Source: Legionellaceae bacterium (GTDB lineage Bacteria; Pseudomonadota; Gammaproteobacteria; Legionellales; Legionellaceae). From it: DNA of 20,968 bases. Location of the stretch: NCBI GenBank assembly GCA_947505025.1, contig CANNIJ010000011.1, positions 1-20,968 of the forward strand. The letters are read 5' to 3'. The notes under the pieces were generated by a model. The model searched no databases. It saw only the letters and a list, made by a program, of their open reading frames with translations, and was not told the DNA's origin. Shown here one piece after another: positions 1 through 7,466 of the stretch; the first letter of the stretch is position 1, and each line of letters opens with the position of its first letter. The position numbers and the translations under genes are program-made.

Positions 1-835
1 CATAAATCTGATCTAACGGTATTTTTTTACGCACCATCTTATTATAAATACTGTGTATATGCTTTGAACGGCCAGAAACAGCATAATGCCCTACCCTCAT
101 CATGGATAATTTATCATTTAATTGATCTACAATTAAATTTACATAACGATCTCGATCTAAACGCTTTTCCTTTAATCCTTGAGCAATTGCTTTATAATTT
201 TCTGCATGTAGATAACGAAAAGCCAGATCTTCCATTTCCCATTTAATCGCACCAATCCCCAAACGATTAGCCAAAGGCGCGTATATATCCATGGCCTCAG
301 ACGCAATTTGTTGGCGCATAGACAATGAGATTGGTGCTGCAGAACGGAGTAAACACAAGCGTTCAGTCAGTTTAATTAAGACTACGCGCACATCATCTAC
401 CATGGCTAGTAGCATTTTACGTACATTTTCAATTTGATTTTTATTATATAATTCTTGGGATGGACGATTTAGATGTGTGATCGCACTCATTTTCTCAACG
501 CCAGCGACCAAATGTGCTACTGATTGACCAAATTGCTCTTCTACATCTTCCAGGGATAGATCAGCATAATGTGCACTCACAAACAAAATAGCTGCAATCA
601 ATGTTTCTTGATCGGCCGATAAATCAGCTAAAACATCAGCCATAGCCAAGCCTTGTTGCAAACAAGACTCTCCAGTCTCAATAGCATGTTCAACACTAGC
701 CAGTTGACTCAGAGCGCAGGCAGAACGTAATTGCTCTACATATTGTGCGTAACCTTTTTCTCCCATACGCTGTAGCCATTGCTCTACATCTATACTGCCG
801 TCTGCATGTAGCATCCCTTCTTTGACTTTAACCAT
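1..835 (-). CDS. relA: RelA, (p)ppGpp synthetase (5' part only; runs off left edge)
   Basis: Ribosome-associated GTP pyrophosphokinase that makes the alarmone (p)ppGpp from GTP/GDP and ATP when uncharged tRNA enters the A site. The first 278 codons are present, from ATG at 835 (MVKVKEGMLH). The N-terminal pseudo-hydrolase domain shows LLAMVDDVRVVLIKLTERL and IYAPLANRLGIGAIKWEMED, which closely follow gammaproteobacterial RelA. Where SpoT has its HD metal site this protein reads AAILFVSAHYADLS with no HD pair, so it should be synthetase-only. The synthetase domain begins near residue 255 (GRSKHIHSIYNKM, equivalent to GRPKHIYSIWRKM) and the window ends at residue 278, before the catalytic centre. 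It is the last visible gene of the yciO-trpS-rluB-rlmD-relA run, 10 nt after rlmD; rlmD-relA adjacency is common in gammaproteobacteria. The identity is secure; activity cannot be judged from this fragment. Confidence 0.95.
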   Translation of the reverse strand, partial: MVKVKEGMLHADGSIDVEQWLQRMGEKGYAQYVEQLRSACALSQLASVEHAIETGESCLQQGLAMADVLADLSADQETLIAAILFVSAHYADLSLEDVEEQFGQSVAHLVAGVEKMSAITHLNRPSQELYNKNQIENVRKMLLAMVDDVRVVLIKLTERLCLLRSAAPISLSMRQQIASEAMDIYAPLANRLGIGAIKWEMEDLAFRYLHAENYKAIAQGLKEKRLDRDRYVNLIVDQLNDKLSMMRVGHYAVSGRSKHIHSIYNKMVRKKIPLDQIY

Positions 836-845
836 GCACTTACAC

Positions 846-2159
846 TCACTTTATAAATAATGCCATGGACTCCACGTGTGCAGTGTGCGGGAACATGTCC
901 ATTACCCCTGCAGCTGCCAGACGATATCCTTGTTCATGCACCAGCATCCACGTATCACGAGCTAAAGTCATTGGATGACAAGATACGTAAACTATACGTT
1001 CTGGTTGCAGGCGCTGCATCTGCCTGATCATGGTTTGTGCGCCTGTGCGTGGTGGATCCAACAAAACCTTTTGAAATTCATGTGTAGAAAATGCATCTAA
1101 TGCGTGATCTCGTTCTAGGTTTTTACAAACGAAAGTTGTATTTTGAATGCGATTTACACTTGCATTATTGGCCGCTCGCTCAACCATAGTCTGACTACCT
1201 TCTATGCCCACCACATGCGTGCATTTTCTGGCCATAGGTAGTGCAAAATTACCCATGCCACAGTATAAGTCCAAGACACGATCCTGTGGTTTTAAATCCA
1301 GTAACTGCAGAGCCTGATTGATCATTAATTGATTCAAACCGGAATGAACTTGAGTGAAATCAGATGGATGAAAGTCTAATACAACATCGTGCTCTGGTAA
1401 CCTATAATTCAATGGCTCGGGCGTATGTTCTGGGTAGAATAAATGCACACTATCTGGTCCAGATGGTTGAAAGTATAATCTAACCCCGGCTGTTTGTGCA
1501 TACTCATGCCATAAATTAAGATCGCACTGACTAAATTCAGATAAATGACGTACAATCACAGCTAATGCATTCTGCCCGGCGGCCATCTCAAGTTGCGCAA
1601 TACCAGCGGGCTTTTCTAAGTTAACAATAACTCTTGGCACCAATTCAATTGCGCGCAGAATGCGTTCATCTAATATTTTGCACTCAGCAGCACTAACAAT
1701 CTCGCCAGGATTCTCTTTTGCTCTAAATCCAATGTGCACTGCTTGAGTGTATTCATTATAACGCACACTTAAACGTGCTTTACTGCGATAATGCCATACA
1801 TCATGCTGTAAATACGGCAACAGGATATCCGGCTGTGTACACGCGGTGCGTGCTAACATCTCTAAAAACAACTGCTGTTTTTCTTCGATTTGCACCGCAG
1901 CATCCAAATGTTGTAACGAACAACCACCGCATAACCCATACTTAGTACACAATGGCTTTACACGTGCGGGTGAAGCTTGTAACACAGAATCAACTTGCGC
2001 TAAATCAAATGCTTTTTTTCTTTTTGTATAATGAAAAGTCACGGTCTCGCCAGTCAAGGCGCCATCAATAAACGTTGTTTTACCGTTGACCCTGGCCAAT
2101 CCGCGTGCGTCATGACTTAACTTTTCAATAGTCGCAATCGATGTATTTGGTGCGGACAT
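846..2159 (-). CDS. rlmD: RlmD (RumA), 23S rRNA m5U1939 methyltransferase
   Basis: SAM-dependent enzyme that methylates C5 of U1939 in 23S rRNA and carries a [4Fe-4S] cluster. The order is an N-terminal TRAM-like domain (IEKLSHDARGLARVNGKTTFI), then cluster cysteines C71, C77 and C80 (CTKYGLCGGCS) with the fourth at C160 (SAAECK). These match E. coli RumA C81/C87/C90/C162 in spacing. The SAM-binding loop is VLDLYCGMGNFALPMA, followed by LLDPPRTGA, and the catalytic nucleophile is C394 in YVSCHPMTLARD. The start is placed at ATG 2159 (MSAPNTSIATIEKL), 1 nt after the rluB stop. The reading frame stays open 19 codons upstream inside rluB, but that stretch is antagonistic to family alignment. At 437 residues it has normal length. 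It is probably translated by coupling from rluB. Confidence 0.96.
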   Translation of the reverse strand: MSAPNTSIATIEKLSHDARGLARVNGKTTFIDGALTGETVTFHYTKRKKAFDLAQVDSVLQASPARVKPLCTKYGLCGGCSLQHLDAAVQIEEKQQLFLEMLARTACTQPDILLPYLQHDVWHYRSKARLSVRYNEYTQAVHIGFRAKENPGEIVSAAECKILDERILRAIELVPRVIVNLEKPAGIAQLEMAAGQNALAVIVRHLSEFSQCDLNLWHEYAQTAGVRLYFQPSGPDSVHLFYPEHTPEPLNYRLPEHDVVLDFHPSDFTQVHSGLNQLMINQALQLLDLKPQDRVLDLYCGMGNFALPMARKCTHVVGIEGSQTMVERAANNASVNRIQNTTFVCKNLERDHALDAFSTHEFQKVLLDPPRTGAQTMIRQMQRLQPERIVYVSCHPMTLARDTWMLVHEQGYRLAAAGVMDMFPHTAHVESMALFIK

Positions 2160-2160
2160 C

Positions 2161-2892
2161 TTATAAGCGCGCCATAAATGCATCCACATCCTGACGTGAT
2201 AACTCTTGGCAATCACCTCGACCTAAAGAACGCGGCATAATAAATGATCCATAACGAATTCTTATTAAACGACTTACTTCAATCCCTTGTGACTGCCAAA
2301 GCCGGCGCACTTCACGATGACGTCCTTCAGTTAATACAACATGATACCAAGAATTACGCCCATCTCCGCCACGCGCCTCTATGCGCTTAAACTGAGCCTG
2401 ACCATCGTCAAGATTTACACCTTTTAAGAGTATTTGAATAGTCTCAGGACTAACCTGCCCATAAACTCTCACGGCATATTCGCGCTCTAAACCATAGCGC
2501 GGATGCATCAAGCGATTAGCTAACTCACCATTATTCGTAAAAACTAATAATCCTGACGTATTTAAATCTAAACGACCCACTTGAATCCAGCGACCAAGTT
2601 TTAGTTTAGGTAAATTATCAAACACAGTTGCGGTATGCTCAGGATCATTCCGGCTGGAAATCTCTCCTACTGGTTTGTGATAAAGCAGAATACGGATTCT
2701 TAACTCACGTTTCAATGGATTATCTATAATCGCACCATTAACGCGCAACGCATCATTTTCCGTCACAGAAGATCCAATCACAGCGGTTACGCCATTAACT
2801 TGGACTACACCACGTTCAATCCATCGTTCCATTTCACGCCTAGAACCAAGTCCAGCTTGACTTAAAACCTTTTGTAATCTTTCACCCGGCAT
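2161..2892 (-). CDS. rluB: RluB, 23S rRNA pseudouridine-2605 synthase
   Basis: Isomerises U2605 of 23S rRNA to pseudouridine. An N-terminal S4 RNA-binding domain covers about residues 3-60 (RLQKVLSQAGLGSRREMERWI). It is followed by an RsuA-type synthase domain with catalytic D109 in GRLDLNTSGLLVFTNNGEL, and by the conserved EGRHREVRRLWQSQG helix. The pattern LMHPRYGLEREYAVRV also fits the RsuA/RluB/RluE/RluF family. The protein is 243 residues and lacks the long charged C-terminal tail of E. coli RluB. The start is supported by GAGG 7 nt before ATG. It lies 13 nt after trpS and 1 nt before rlmD, so two 23S rRNA modification genes are co-transcribed. RluB is preferred over RluE or RsuA because of the trpS/yciO neighbourhood and the sequence pattern; the family assignment is certain, the target base is inferred. 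Confidence 0.92.
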   Translation of the reverse strand: MPGERLQKVLSQAGLGSRREMERWIERGVVQVNGVTAVIGSSVTENDALRVNGAIIDNPLKRELRIRILLYHKPVGEISSRNDPEHTATVFDNLPKLKLGRWIQVGRLDLNTSGLLVFTNNGELANRLMHPRYGLEREYAVRVYGQVSPETIQILLKGVNLDDGQAQFKRIEARGGDGRNSWYHVVLTEGRHREVRRLWQSQGIEVSRLIRIRYGSFIMPRSLGRGDCQELSRQDVDAFMARL

Positions 2893-2905
2893 TCTATTAC
2901 CTCGT

Positions 2906-4117
2906 TTAATACTCTAGGCCCATAGCCTCGCGTACATCATTCATTGTTTTCATTGCTAGCTCCCTGGCTTGCTCACTTCCTTCCGCAACAATCTTTTTAA
3001 CTGAAGCTAAATCAGATTCATACATTACAATGGATGCCTGAATAGGCTCCAAAGTTTTTTTAATCTCATCAATTACTGGCCGTTTACAATCCACGCAACC
3101 AATTGATGCATTACGGCAACCTGTCTGCACCCACTGCTGAACCTCTGCATCAGAGTAGACTTTATGAAATTCCCACACTGGACATAATTCAGGATTACCT
3201 GGATCCGTACGTTTAATCCTTGCAGGATCTGTTGGCATCGTCATAATCTTTTTTTCTAACTGCAGCGGATCCTCGCGCAAACTAATCGTATTATGATACG
3301 ACTTTGACATTTTTTGTCCGTCAAGCCCCGGCATTTTGGACTGCGGCGTCAACATCGCATGTGGCTCGGTTAAAATTATTTTTCCTTGGCCATCTAAATA
3401 TCCTAACAATCTTTCTTTATCACCCAAAGATAAATTATGTTGAACCTGTAACAACGAACGAGCTGTTTTCAGTGAATCATGACAACCATCCTGTTGAAAA
3501 GCACGACGTAATTCCATGTATAATTTACTATTTTTCTTGCCCATTTTCGCAATCCCAGCCAAAGCTAGAGACTCAAAATTTTCTTCTCGACCGTATAAAT
3601 TATTAAACCTGCGTGCCACTTCACGAATTAATTCTATATGTGCAATTTGATCTTCGCCAACAGGAACAAAATCAGCCTTGTAGATCAAGACATCTGCGCT
3701 CTGCAGCAGAGGATACCCTAAAAAGCCATAGGTGGACAAATCTTTTTCATGCAGCTTTTCTTGCTGATCTTTATAAGTAGGTACCCGTTCTAACCATCCA
3801 AGCGGAGTGATCATTGCAAGTAATGTATTTAATTCAGCATGTTGTGGAACCCATGATTGAATAAATAACCTAGACAATCCTGGATTTACTCCACAAGCCA
3901 ACCAATCGACCACCATATCCCATAATGAAGCAGAAATTACTCCGGGTTGTTCATAGTGCGTGGTTAATCCATGCCAATCTGCGACAAAAAACATGCAATC
4001 ATGCTGATGCTGTAGTTGCACCCAGTTTTTTAAAACACCGTGATAATGTCCTAAATGCAAGCGTCCAGTAGGACGCATACCTGATACGACGCGTTTATTA
4101 CGACCAAACGTAGACAT
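2906..4117 (-). CDS. trpS: Tryptophanyl-tRNA synthetase (long form)
   Basis: Class I synthetase that charges tRNA-Trp in the cytoplasm. The Rossmann signature HLGH is at residues 21-24 (RPTGRLHLGHYHGVLKNW) and KMSKS is at 269-273 (GLDGQKMSKSYHNT). LLQSADVLIYKADFVPVGEDQIAHIE is the tryptophan-pocket region. The protein has 403 residues against about 334 in E. coli. The extra length is an insertion at about 185-260 before KMSKS (KMGKKNSKLYMELRRAFQQ and following, TPQSKMPGLDG), which I recall from Pseudomonas/Xanthomonas-type TrpRS, so it is a recognised variant. The start ATG at 4117 has AGAGG 7 nt upstream. It sits 10 nt after yciO, a common gammaproteobacterial pairing. Co-transcription with relA joins a charging enzyme with the sensor of uncharged tRNA. 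Confidence 0.96.
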   Translation of the reverse strand: MSTFGRNKRVVSGMRPTGRLHLGHYHGVLKNWVQLQHQHDCMFFVADWHGLTTHYEQPGVISASLWDMVVDWLACGVNPGLSRLFIQSWVPQHAELNTLLAMITPLGWLERVPTYKDQQEKLHEKDLSTYGFLGYPLLQSADVLIYKADFVPVGEDQIAHIELIREVARRFNNLYGREENFESLALAGIAKMGKKNSKLYMELRRAFQQDGCHDSLKTARSLLQVQHNLSLGDKERLLGYLDGQGKIILTEPHAMLTPQSKMPGLDGQKMSKSYHNTISLREDPLQLEKKIMTMPTDPARIKRTDPGNPELCPVWEFHKVYSDAEVQQWVQTGCRNASIGCVDCKRPVIDEIKKTLEPIQASIVMYESDLASVKKIVAEGSEQARELAMKTMNDVREAMGLEY

Positions 4118-4127
4118 TTAACATCCT

Positions 4128-4748
4128 CTAACAAAAAGGTTTTGGATCACCTTTACCACTACGTAAAACAACAGGAAAATCACCTGTCAAGTCAACTACT
4201 GTAGTCGGCTCATGACTACAATGCCCAACATCCAAAATTAAATCAATTTGATCGCCTAAAAGATCACGAATTGCCTCTGGTTCGGCTAAAGCCGCAGTAG
4301 CATCCGGTAAAATCAAACTTGTGCTCATCATGGGTGTTTCCATACACTCTAATAGTAACCTAGTTACTGTATTTGCAGGCACCCGCAAACCCAGGGTTTT
4401 CCTTTTAGCGTGTAACATCAAACGCGGAACATCATGGGTGGCTTTTAATATAAAAGTATAAGCACCTGGAGTGAAGGCTTTTAACAGTCGAAATACAGGA
4501 TTACTCACATGTGCATACATACTTATTTGTGACAAATCACGACAAATCAATGTCATATTATGATGTTTACTTAAGTTACGTAAACTTCTGATTCGCTCAG
4601 CCGCAGATTTATTACCTAACTTGCAACCAAGTGCATACCCAGAATCAGTTGGATAAACAATCACTCCTCCAGCATCCAAAACGGTTGCAGCATGTCGCAA
4701 TAACCGCGCCTGAGGATTATCTGGATGAATGGCGAATAATTTACTCAT
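4128..4748 (-). CDS. yciO: YciO, TsaC/Sua5-YrdC family protein
   Basis: A YrdC-domain protein related to TsaC/Sua5, the threonylcarbamoyl-AMP synthases of tRNA t6A formation. YciO itself binds RNA and nucleotides; its exact role is less settled than that of TsaC. Alignment to E. coli YciO from memory is close throughout: IHPDNPQARLL, GGVIVYPTDSGYALGCK, HNMTLICRDLSQIS, TPGAYTFILKAT, KRKTLGLRVP, MMSTSLILP and PTTVVDLTGDFPVVLRSGKGDPKPF. The GGVIVYPTDSGYALGC stretch is the YrdC ATP/substrate site. At 206 residues it has the usual length and no C-terminal Sua5 domain. It is the first gene of the minus-strand run to relA; a promoter-like palindrome lies 12 nt upstream of its start codon. Confidence 0.93.
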   Translation of the reverse strand: MSKLFAIHPDNPQARLLRHAATVLDAGGVIVYPTDSGYALGCKLGNKSAAERIRSLRNLSKHHNMTLICRDLSQISMYAHVSNPVFRLLKAFTPGAYTFILKATHDVPRLMLHAKRKTLGLRVPANTVTRLLLECMETPMMSTSLILPDATAALAEPEAIRDLLGDQIDLILDVGHCSHEPTTVVDLTGDFPVVLRSGKGDPKPFC

Positions 4749-4759
4749 TTCAAAGTCTC

Positions 4760-4795
4760 ATTATACTTTTGATCTTTTCAAGATCAAAAGTATAA
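4760..4795 (-). promoter_or_regulatory. Perfect inverted repeat with promoter-like boxes upstream of yciO
   Basis: Arms TTATACTTTTGATCTT (4761-4776) and AAGATCAAAAGTATAA (4780-4795) are perfectly complementary over 16 bp around the 3-nt centre TTC. Read on the minus strand, TTGATC (4787-4782) is followed after 16 nt by a perfect TATAAT (4765-4760), with the yciO start codon 11 nt after the -10 box. That makes it a plausible promoter for the yciO-relA operon whose -35 to -10 interval is itself a dyad, as in an operator. The symmetry also places TTGATC and TATAAC on the plus strand. It lies between the stop of the aminotransferase gene (4838) and yciO. As a terminator for the polysaccharide genes it would be atypical: the stem is AT-rich and no T-run follows on the minus strand. 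The symmetry is directly seen; the function is inferred. Confidence 0.55.
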
Positions 4796-4837
4796 CATGC
4801 TCCATACTTCATGTACGTATTTTTATACGACTCAATC

Positions 4838-6031
4838 TCAAACTGTTTGCAGTGCAACTGAGTTTGTAGCCATCAGCATGACTTCTCTGAGCACACGACA
4901 TGTTTTAGCCATATTATCTGCAGTCAAAGTTGGATGCACTGGAAACATAATAGAGGTTTCTCCCAGCAAACGTGCTACAGGCAAACGTTCTTGGGGGCAA
5001 TAGCTATTCCGTGCAAATGCCTGCTCTAAATAAATTTCTGAACATGTGCCACTAAAACAAGGAACACCTTGCTTGTTTATTCGAGAGATTATTTTACTAC
5101 GACTCCATCCCGCAGCAAGTTGTTCTGGTCTAACAAAAATATAACACTTGTAGGCTGCGTGTTCTATATTATTAGGTATTTCAGGTACACGTAACCCGGG
5201 TAATTCTCTGGCGCAATCCCAGATCTTATGCGCGTTGATAACTCTCATAGAGTGCCATTCATGCATTTTGTCTAGTTGAATACGTCCTATAGCTGCTTGC
5301 ATTTCAGTCATGCGTGCATTGGTGCCAATACTTTCATGTATCCACTGAAAATCAATGGAATCTTTTTTGACCGAAGTTAAATCCCAGGATTTGCCATGAT
5401 CTTTACGTGACCAAATATTTTTCCATAAAGCCGTATCATTGGTAGTTATCATCCCGCCCTCGCCACCAGTACTAATGATTTTATCCTGACAAAATGACCA
5501 TGCGGCTATGTGGCCAATTGAACCTACCGAGCGTCCATTATATATAGCACCGTGTGCTTGGGCACAATCTTCAATTACAAACAAATCATGTTGTTTGGCG
5601 ACCTCTAGAATTGGATCCATATCGCATGGCCAACCCGCCAAATGCACACAAATAATCGCACGTATACGTTTTGAAACAACTTTTAAGATACTAGCGGCAT
5701 GGATATTCTGAGTATCCGGATCAACATCGGCAAAAACAGGCACGGCTCCGGCTAAAACAATACATGCAGCGGAGGCAATAAAAGTCCTGGAAGTAACTAT
5801 CACCTCATCACCTTGACCAATGTTCAAAGCATTTAATGCCAGCTCTAGCGCTACTGTTCCATTTGAGAGTGCAACTGCATGTGTAACTCCAACCCAACGT
5901 GCAAATTCATGTTCAAAACTCCTGCACTCGCAACCAGTCCAGTAGTTAACTTTTTTTGATAACAGTACATTTCGGACAGCATCAACTTCTGCTGCGGTGT
6001 AGTCTGGCCATTGTGCGTAAGTATAATCCAT
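4838..6031 (-). CDS. DegT/DnrJ/EryC1/StrS family PLP-dependent sugar aminotransferase
   Basis: Transfers an amino group (usually from glutamate) to a 4-keto or 3-keto nucleotide sugar, making an amino-deoxyhexose for surface glycans. Fold type I PLP signatures: SNGTVALELAL (phosphate-binding turn, about 56-66), cofactor-stacking aspartate D155 in FVIEDCAQAHGA, and Schiff-base lysine K184 in SFCQDKIISTGGEGGM. GTNARMTEMQAAIGRIQL is the characteristic substrate-side block. The protein has 397 residues, the usual length. The start ATG at 6031 lies 2 nt after the stop of the decayed acetyltransferase, so translation was probably coupled. An acetyltransferase beside this family suggests a 4-amino-4,6-dideoxyhexose or similar sugar (PglE/PerA/FdtB-like); the exact nucleotide sugar cannot be read from sequence. 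It is the last gene of the cassette, followed by the palindrome. Confidence 0.9.
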   Translation of the reverse strand: MDYTYAQWPDYTAAEVDAVRNVLLSKKVNYWTGCECRSFEHEFARWVGVTHAVALSNGTVALELALNALNIGQGDEVIVTSRTFIASAACIVLAGAVPVFADVDPDTQNIHAASILKVVSKRIRAIICVHLAGWPCDMDPILEVAKQHDLFVIEDCAQAHGAIYNGRSVGSIGHIAAWSFCQDKIISTGGEGGMITTNDTALWKNIWSRKDHGKSWDLTSVKKDSIDFQWIHESIGTNARMTEMQAAIGRIQLDKMHEWHSMRVINAHKIWDCARELPGLRVPEIPNNIEHAAYKCYIFVRPEQLAAGWSRSKIISRINKQGVPCFSGTCSEIYLEQAFARNSYCPQERLPVARLLGETSIMFPVHPTLTADNMAKTCRVLREVMLMATNSVALQTV

Positions 6032-6033
6032 TA

Positions 6034-6284
6034 TTATATCATCCCAACTTCTTGCATAAGTTTATCAGCTAATTCTAGAACTTTGACGCGGTCTCTTTTT
6101 TTGATTGCCAAACATGCATCACCAACATACACAGTCCATGGTTCTAAATTTTCCTAACAATACATCCAGCACCAACAAAAGTACTATAGCATGGTTGTAC
6201 TCCCATAAAGGTTGGGGAAAAATCCCCAACCAATAAATTCTGTTGATTAATTATCTTGGCCCAATCATGTATTTTTGGTTGCAT
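6034..6284 (-). pseudogene. Remnant of a hexapeptide-repeat sugar N-acetyltransferase (internal deletion plus frameshift)
   Basis: Two adjoining frames together resemble the two ends of a left-handed beta-helix acyltransferase of the NeuD/PglD/FdtC kind. The N-terminal frame starts at ATG 6284, overlapping the upstream glycosyltransferase by 20 nt. It reads MQPKIHDWAKIINQQNLLVG, jumps to an end-like part (YSTFVGAGCIVR) and stops at TAG 6146-6144 after 46 codons. Shifting frame at 6153 gives 39 codons, ENLEPWTVYVGDACLAIKKR and onwards, to TAA 6036-6034. LEPWTVYVG followed by IKKR is the usual C-terminal signature of this family. One missing base at AGGAA (6155-6151) accounts for the frameshift, since AGGGAA would read VRENLEPW. 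The roughly 85 codons are far below the usual 180-220, so most of the beta-helix is gone; the internal deletion is inferred from length. It lies between a glycosyltransferase and an aminotransferase, exactly where an acylating partner is expected. Confidence 0.75.
6210..6231. repeat. 9-bp perfect inverted repeat inside the acetyltransferase remnant
   Basis: Arms GGTTGGGGA (6210-6218) and TCCCCAACC (6223-6231) with loop AAAA. It is unusually GC-rich for this AT-rich stretch. It falls at the point where the acetyltransferase remnant seems to lose its middle, just after the conserved VGDF of its N-terminal part. It could be a hairpin that promoted the deletion, a scar of it, or a weak terminator after the glycosyltransferase gene. 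On the minus strand only TTT follows, so a strong intrinsic terminator is unlikely. Confidence 0.5.
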
Positions 6285-7452
6285 TGATCTGCTTCACATA
6301 TTGATTAATCATCAATTCACCTAAATGCTCACTGGTGAATTCTTTTACTACTCGATGCTTTGCTTTTTTTTGTATAGAAAATCTTAAAGAGTTATCATTG
6401 AGTAATCTTTCAATGGCACAAGTTAATTTTGATACATTATGTGGCTCGACTAGAATACCTGTCTCACCATCAATTACTGCATCAGTTAACCCATAAATAT
6501 TTGTTGCAACCACGGGTAGCTCCATCGCAGATGCTTCAATGACTACTGAACCGAAACCCTCTCTGTAACTAGGCAAACATAATATGTCAGCAACTGCCAT
6601 ATATTTTTCTGGGTCGGAACAAAAGCCAGTAAAAATAACACTATCTTGACATGATTTTTTTGCGTACTGACGCACACTGTCTTCAGCCCCAGTTTCAAAC
6701 AAACCTACAACTAAAAGCACTACATTAAGTTTTTTTTGCTTTAACTGAAGTAATGAATCTATAAGATCATATATACCTTTTTCACGGTTAATTCTGCCTA
6801 AAAATAATAATACCTGCGTGTCTTGCGCAATCTTTAAACCACAACGTATTGAGTCTTTATCTACCTTGGAGAAAAGTTGAGGATTCCAGCGCTCGAGGTT
6901 TACCCCGGCCAATGATCCAGATCCTAAAACAGTTATATCGGAATGAGAAATAATTTTTTCACTCAACAAAAAGTCGCGCTGACTTGGGCTGTCTGCATAA
7001 CAGTGGGTATTTAGCCTGCCAATTAATTGATCACACCATACTAGGATTTGTCTTTTGATCCCACTAGAATTAGCCCATACTTGGCCAGTAAAAGTATGCA
7101 ATCGAACCGGAACTCCAACCACTTTAGCTGCAATTGCACAAAGCAATCCAGCTTTAGGGGTGACTGAATGCACAATATCAAATCTTTCTTTTTTAAAGAT
7201 ATAGATTAATCTAAATAATGCTAACAAATCTGCAATCAAGTGAATTGGGCGATAAATTTTTATTGGAATATATTTGAATTTGAATCGCAGACGACTGATC
7301 ATAGATTGTGCGTGTGCATCAGGTTTGGTGATTATGCTTAAATTGGCACCGGCTCGATCAAGCAATAAGAGTTGGTCGGTAAGATTAGTTATCACAAATA
7401 ATAATGTTGTTGATACCCTGGCAACTCGTACACCCTTTAGTGGTTGCAGCAT
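6265..7452 (-). CDS. Family 4 glycosyltransferase (GT-B fold), surface polysaccharide
   Basis: Retaining glycosyltransferase that adds a sugar from a nucleotide-sugar donor to a lipid-linked glycan at the cytoplasmic face of the inner membrane. The N-terminal acceptor domain includes DIVHSVTPKAGLLCAIAAKV and VPVRLHTFTGQVW, typical of the PglA/WbpH-like branch. The C-terminal donor domain has LLFLGRINREKGIYDL (R220 and K225, diphosphate contacts) and the E-x7-E motif E298...E306 in REGFGSVVIEASAMELPVVAT. The protein is 395 residues and complete. The start ATG at 7452 has AGGG 8 nt upstream. It follows the polymerase gene by 14 nt, and its last codons overlap the start of the broken acetyltransferase. 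The sugar donor cannot be determined; a GalNAc/GlcNAc-type donor would fit the resemblance, but this is inference. Confidence 0.9.
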   Translation of the reverse strand: MLQPLKGVRVARVSTTLLFVITNLTDQLLLLDRAGANLSIITKPDAHAQSMISRLRFKFKYIPIKIYRPIHLIADLLALFRLIYIFKKERFDIVHSVTPKAGLLCAIAAKVVGVPVRLHTFTGQVWANSSGIKRQILVWCDQLIGRLNTHCYADSPSQRDFLLSEKIISHSDITVLGSGSLAGVNLERWNPQLFSKVDKDSIRCGLKIAQDTQVLLFLGRINREKGIYDLIDSLLQLKQKKLNVVLLVVGLFETGAEDSVRQYAKKSCQDSVIFTGFCSDPEKYMAVADILCLPSYREGFGSVVIEASAMELPVVATNIYGLTDAVIDGETGILVEPHNVSKLTCAIERLLNDNSLRFSIQKKAKHRVVKEFTSEHLGELMINQYVKQINATKNT

Positions 7453-7466
7453 TTTTTATACCCTAT

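Noticed and set aside
2160..2216. N-terminal extension of RlmD by 19 codons
   Set aside because: It lies inside rluB and has no family counterpart; ATG 2159 matches the usual RlmD start and sits 1 nt after the rluB stop.
3304..3606. 100-codon plus-strand frame
   Set aside because: Antisense to trpS, which is unmistakable in this region (KMSKS and insertion).
2906..4117. Insertion in TrpRS before KMSKS as a novel domain
   Set aside because: It resembles the insertion I recall from other long gammaproteobacterial TrpRS proteins, so it is a known variant.
4761..4795. Palindrome as a classical intrinsic terminator
   Set aside because: The stem is AT-rich and no T-run follows on the minus strand. 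A promoter/operator reading fits at least as well, so I did not label it a terminator.
4797..5003. 68-codon plus-strand frame starting beside the palindrome
   Set aside because: Antisense to the aminotransferase 3' end. The plus-strand promoter-like boxes arise from the symmetry of the palindrome.
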